This document shows, one piece after another, positions 5,839-5,966 of a stretch of 5,966 bases of DNA. The notes below the pieces were generated by a model that saw only the letters and a list, made by a program, of their open reading frames with translations, did not search any database and was not told where the DNA came from. Both the position numbers and the translations under genes were made by a program. The first letter of the stretch is position 1. Each line of letters begins with the position of its first letter. The stretch lies in NCBI GenBank assembly GCA_902772615.1, contig CACYBC010000039.1, positions 1 to 5,966 on the forward strand, given 5' to 3'. Source of the stretch: an uncultured Ruminococcus sp. (lineage in GTDB: Bacteria; Bacillota; Clostridia; Oscillospirales; Ruminococcaceae).

Positions 5839-5867
5839 TTGCGTGCGCATTTCCTGTGGAGTATAAT
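5839..5867 (+). promoter_or_regulatory. Promoter of tRNA-Leu
   Basis: A perfect TATAAT (5862-5867) with a weak TTGCGT -35 (5839-5844) at 17 bases. The predicted start lies about 8 bases before the mature tRNA 5' end, a usual distance for a tRNA gene with its own promoter. Confidence 0.65.
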
Positions 5868-5881
5868 ACCGACAGTTACTT

Positions 5882-5966
5882 GCCGGTGTGATGGAATTGG
5901 CAGACGTGCGGGACTCAAAATCCCGTGGTAGCGATACCGTGCGGGTTCGACCCCCGCCACCGGCAC
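5882..5966 (+). tRNA. tRNA-Leu (anticodon CAA), 3' CCA cut by window end
   Basis: A class II tRNA reading UUG codons. The acceptor stem GCCGGTG (5882-5888) pairs fully with CACCGGC (5958-5964), with discriminator A5965. The anticodon stem CGGGA/TCCCG (5909-5913, 5921-5925) closes a loop CTCAAAA with anticodon CAA at 5916-5918. A long variable arm follows (about 5926-5940), then the T stem GCGGG/CCCGC with loop TTCGACC (5941-5957). The long variable arm and A discriminator both fit leucine. Base 5966 is a C, so an encoded CCA may begin here, but the window ends. The reverse strand reads as an open frame across this gene, which is a shadow. Confidence 0.96.

Noticed and set aside
5661..5966. 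A 101-codon minus-strand open frame at the right end
   Set aside because: Its first part is the antisense of tRNA-Leu, a well-known false protein, and the rest crosses the two divergent promoters. There is no ribosome binding site.

Overview
The window looks like chromosome from a Gram-positive anaerobe, most likely a member of Clostridia/Eubacteriales. This is inferred from strong AGGAGG-type ribosome binding sites, GTG and TTG starts, moderate G+C and the clostridial style of the Rrf2 and IscS/IscU proteins. It has not been tested by any database search. Coding density is high and there are no transposons, CRISPR arrays or phage genes.

Left part (1-3210): sulfur and iron-sulfur metabolism. 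A bidirectional terminator precedes an Rrf2-family repressor (minus strand). This is divergent from a plus-strand operon of cysteine desulfurase (iscS), Fe-S scaffold (iscU) and cysteine synthase (cysK). The logic is compact: CysK makes cysteine, IscS strips its sulfur, IscU assembles the cluster. The Rrf2 protein carries three clustered cysteines in its sensor loop, so it could report Fe-S or cysteine status. The divergent intergenic region holds a near-perfect 23-bp palindrome overlapping the iscS -35 region, the probable operator. The operon ends at a 16-bp perfect hairpin.

Middle and right part (3242-5760, minus strand): a three-gene operon transcribed toward cysK. Its first gene is an unusual RNase III of 355 residues with an intact catalytic set, followed by what reads as two dsRNA-binding domains rather than one. 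Next come a cytoplasmic esterase-like alpha/beta hydrolase and a small membrane-anchored protein of unknown function, which overlap by 4 nt. The RNase III gene appears to start at TTG and is preceded by a leader of about 180 nt. That leader has its own good promoter, a two-part hairpin, a competing pairing and an intrinsic terminator, so it has the layout of a transcription attenuator or a short terminated RNA.

Right edge: a tRNA-Leu(CAA) gene on the plus strand with its own promoter, divergent from the RNase III operon. It runs to the end of the window.

The least ordinary content is the RNase III operon: the extra dsRNA-binding domain, the attenuator-like leader and the unexplained hydrolase and membrane partners.
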